Source: JBBDWZ01 sp050732575 (GTDB taxonomy: Bacteria > Gemmatimonadota > Gemmatimonadetes > Longimicrobiales > RSA9). Taken from it: 8,478 nucleotides of DNA. Shown one piece after another: positions 6,377-8,478 of this stretch. Where the stretch lies: NCBI GenBank assembly GCA_050732575.1, contig JBOHRF010000223.1:1-8478 (forward strand), given 5' to 3'. Under the pieces are notes generated by a model that was not told where the DNA came from, did no database searches, and saw nothing but the letters and a program-made list of their open reading frames with translations. A program made the position numbers and the translations under genes. The first letter of the stretch is position 1; every line of letters begins with the position of its first letter.

Positions 6377-8478
6377 CAGAACCCGACGTCGATGGAGAGC
6401 CAGAAGCTGCGGCTCGGTGGGAACGGCGCTACATCAATGTTTCGCGCAATGGCCTGGTTGCCGAAGTTGCTCACTTCGGGATCGAGCCCGCTGTAGCCGG
6501 TGATGGTCATCAGGTTGCGGCCGCTCAAGCTCAACCGCAGGCTCTGCACACCACTGCCGAATACTTCGCTGACCAGGCTGCGCGGCATGTCGTATGACAG
6601 AGCGAGCTCGCGCAGCTTCAAATAACTCGCGCCCTCGATGTAGGGCCGCGTTTCGCGGCCGAAGCCGTTGATGCGGCGCTGGCCGCGCGTCAGGACGCAC
6701 GCGTTGCCCGCGTCGTCCCGGCACTGCTGGCCCAGGAAGTACGGCACGGTTTGCGGATCATCGGCAAAGTCCTTCGAGTTCTGGCCAAAGTCGTACAGCA
6801 GTGTGGTCAGGTTGATCACCTCGGCACCTTTCTGCCAATCGAGGTGGCCGTACAGTTGGAACCGACCGAAGGTCAGATCATTCGACCAGCCAATCTTGAA
6901 ATCCGGGCTGGCATTGCCCACCGCAGCAACGGTGTCGCGGCACATGCCGGCCACGGGCGCCGTCGTCGACACCGTGGGGCAATCCTTGACAATGTTGGCC
7001 ACGATCTCGGTGGCTGAGCGGCCTTCCTGAATCTGGAACGCGCCCAGCGCCGTACCGAACCCGCCCGTGCGGAACGAGGGCACGGGCAGCGACAGCACTT
7101 CGCTGCGATCCGCGTAGAACGTCAGTCGTGAAATCCAGTTCAAGTCGGCGGAACGAATGGCATTGGCCTGCACTGCGGCTTCGATGCCGCGCACGCGCAT
7201 CTCGCCGCCGTTGAACACCTGCAGCGTGAAACCTGATGAGGGCGCCAGCTCACGCTCGAGCAGCAGGTTCGAGATGTTTTTCTGGAACGCAGTGAACTCG
7301 ACGGCGACACGCTCGCTCGAGAGCACGGCGTCAAAACCCGCTTCGATTTCGCTCTGCCGTTCCGGTTCGATGTTGGGATCGCCCAGCGCACCCACCGGCA
7401 CGGTAGCCGCCAGGCCTTCAATGTTCCGGTTGCCGCGCAGGGGCGTGAACTTCTGGCCGAACAGCGGCCGGTTCCCGGTCTGGCCCCATGCGGCCCGCAG
7501 CTTCAACTCGTCTATGCTTGCCGTAGGCGCCTGAAACCGGTAGGACGCGGCGACCTTCGGATACACGTAGAACTTCTCGTGGTCGCCATTCGCGCTGCTC
7601 TTGTAGCCGCTAATGCCGGCACTCACTAACAGTCGCTCGTCGGACAGCAGCACTTCCTCCTGCAGATGCAGCGCTACGTCCGTGACGCGCCGTCGGATTT
7701 CGCGCAGCTCGAAGGTCGTGCCCGCATCGATGTTCGGCTTGCCGGCCACCAAGTTGCGGCTAACAATGCGCGCAATGTTCAGGTCCTCGTCTTCATAGCT
7801 GATGCCGCCCGACGTGGTCGCGCGGTAGGAACCGTTGGCCGGCGTAAGCGAGTAGACCGCGGTGCCGCTCATGTTGGCATTGCGATTGTTGCTCTTGGTC
7901 AGCAGCGATGTGCCCGCCAACCCGTCATCCACGGGTTCGAATTGCAAGGCAGGCGGAAACAGCAGCTCGTTCTCCTGCGCAAAGTAGTCGAGGCCGCCGT
8001 GCAGCACGAAACGCAGGTCATGCAGGGGCGAGCTCAGGGCCTGGAACGTGGCACTGCCGCCCGCTACGAAGCGCCAGACGTCTTCATCATTCTCCATGAG
8101 CGCAGCGGTCTCCAGCGGATTGCTGCGTTCATACGGATTGTCGGGGAAGGCACTCGCCGCCTTGTCCTCGGGCGTACAAAGCGGGTTGGTCGTGCTGGCC
8201 GTACAGCGGCGCAGGTCGACGAAGCTGGGCGTGAATGGGAATACCATCCAGTAGCTGGTGCCGCTGTTGTCGTTGTTGGTCAGGCCACGGTTGGCCACGG
8301 TATGCAGCAGGTTCGAATTCAGGCTGACATTCAGCCGGGTACCGACGCGCTGATCCAGGTTCAACCGGACGCTCTGCTTATCGAATCCGGTATTGTTGAT
8401 CACGCCCTCATCATTCTTCCACAGACCCGACAGGAACACGCGCGTATTCTCGTTACCGCCGCTCACGCTCAGAATGGA
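6376..8478 (-). CDS. SusC/RagA-family TonB-dependent outer-membrane transporter (5' partial)
   Basis: About 700 residues of the C-terminal beta-barrel; the frame is open to the right edge, so the signal peptide, the carboxypeptidase-like domain, TonB box and most of the plug lie outside. Full SusC proteins are usually 950-1100 residues. Typical blocks in order are SVSGGNENTRVFLSGLWKND (start of the barrel), RAAWGQTGNRP, LGDPNIEPERQSEIEAGFDA (around 7330-7390), FNGGEMRVRGIEA, ASYLKLRELALSYDMP, SGRNLMTITGYSGLDPE and the last strand FWLSIDVGF, ending in the C-terminal phenylalanine used for outer-membrane assembly. It should form the TonB/ExbBD-driven pore beneath the SusD-like lid encoded directly downstream. 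Three pairs of close cysteines (codons at 8203 and 8176, 6979 and 6940, 6721 and 6697) probably tie outer loops by disulfides. Family is certain; the substrate cannot be named. Confidence 0.95.
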   Translation of the reverse strand, partial: SILSVSGGNENTRVFLSGLWKNDEGVINNTGFDKQSVRLNLDQRVGTRLNVSLNSNLLHTVANRGLTNNDNSGTSYWMVFPFTPSFVDLRRCTASTTNPLCTPEDKAASAFPDNPYERSNPLETAALMENDEDVWRFVAGGSATFQALSSPLHDLRFVLHGGLDYFAQENELLFPPALQFEPVDDGLAGTSLLTKSNNRNANMSGTAVYSLTPANGSYRATTSGGISYEDEDLNIARIVSRNLVAGKPNIDAGTTFELREIRRRVTDVALHLQEEVLLSDERLLVSAGISGYKSSANGDHEKFYVYPKVAASYRFQAPTASIDELKLRAAWGQTGNRPLFGQKFTPLRGNRNIEGLAATVPVGALGDPNIEPERQSEIEAGFDAVLSSERVAVEFTAFQKNISNLLLERELAPSSGFTLQVFNGGEMRVRGIEAAVQANAIRSADLNWISRLTFYADRSEVLSLPVPSFRTGGFGTALGAFQIQEGRSATEIVANIVKDCPTVSTTAPVAGMCRDTVAAVGNASPDFKIGWSNDLTFGRFQLYGHLDWQKGAEVINLTTLLYDFGQNSKDFADDPQTVPYFLGQQCRDDAGNACVLTRGQRRINGFGRETRPYIEGASYLKLRELALSYDMPRSLVSEVFGSGVQSLRLSLSGRNLMTITGYSGLDPEVSNFGNQAIARNIDVAPFPPSRSFWLSIDVGF

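Overview
This is an 8.5 kb stretch of high-GC bacterial chromosome. It carries a SusC/SusD outer-membrane uptake pair, envelope lipoproteins with classical lipoboxes, and an outer-membrane protein ending in phenylalanine, so the cell is Gram-negative. SusC/SusD pairs in a GC-rich genome fit Gemmatimonadota best, with Acidobacteriota or a high-GC Bacteroidota as alternatives. That placement is inference, since no marker gene lies in the window.

Layout from left to right. (1) 1-1759 (+): C-terminal majority of a large protein with a Vps62-like domain, a coiled coil and four membrane segments; its 5' end is cut by the window edge. (2) 1760-1925: short intergenic region with palindromes. (3) 1926-3218 (+): secreted lipoprotein alpha/beta hydrolase with a recognisable Ser/Asp/His triad. 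(4) 3233-3901 (-): YicG/TRIC-type small membrane protein, convergent with the hydrolase. (5) 3902-4310: about 400 bases with no gene, holding a degenerate GATGA-type repeat that forms a long imperfect inverted repeat, then a run of four predicted hairpins. (6) 4311-4859 (+): broken gene for a secreted SnoaL/NTF2-like (DUF4440-type) protein, frameshifted and apparently missing its middle. (7) 4860-4972: strong hairpin with competing arms between converging transcripts. (8) 4973-6364 (-): SusD-family lipoprotein. (9) 6376-8478 (-): SusC-family TonB-dependent transporter, N-terminal part beyond the right edge.

Only the SusC-SusD pair is a clear functional unit: the genes are 11 bases apart, with the susD ribosome binding site in the gap, and should form a TonB-powered pore with its surface lid. 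No glycoside hydrolase, peptidase or ECF sigma/anti-sigma gene accompanies the pair inside the window, so the substrate cannot be named. The other genes look like independent transcription units. I do not see a convincing new multi-gene system. The items most worth a second look are the Vps62-like membrane fusion, the fused remnant of a two-domain SnoaL-like gene, and the structured non-coding segments around it.
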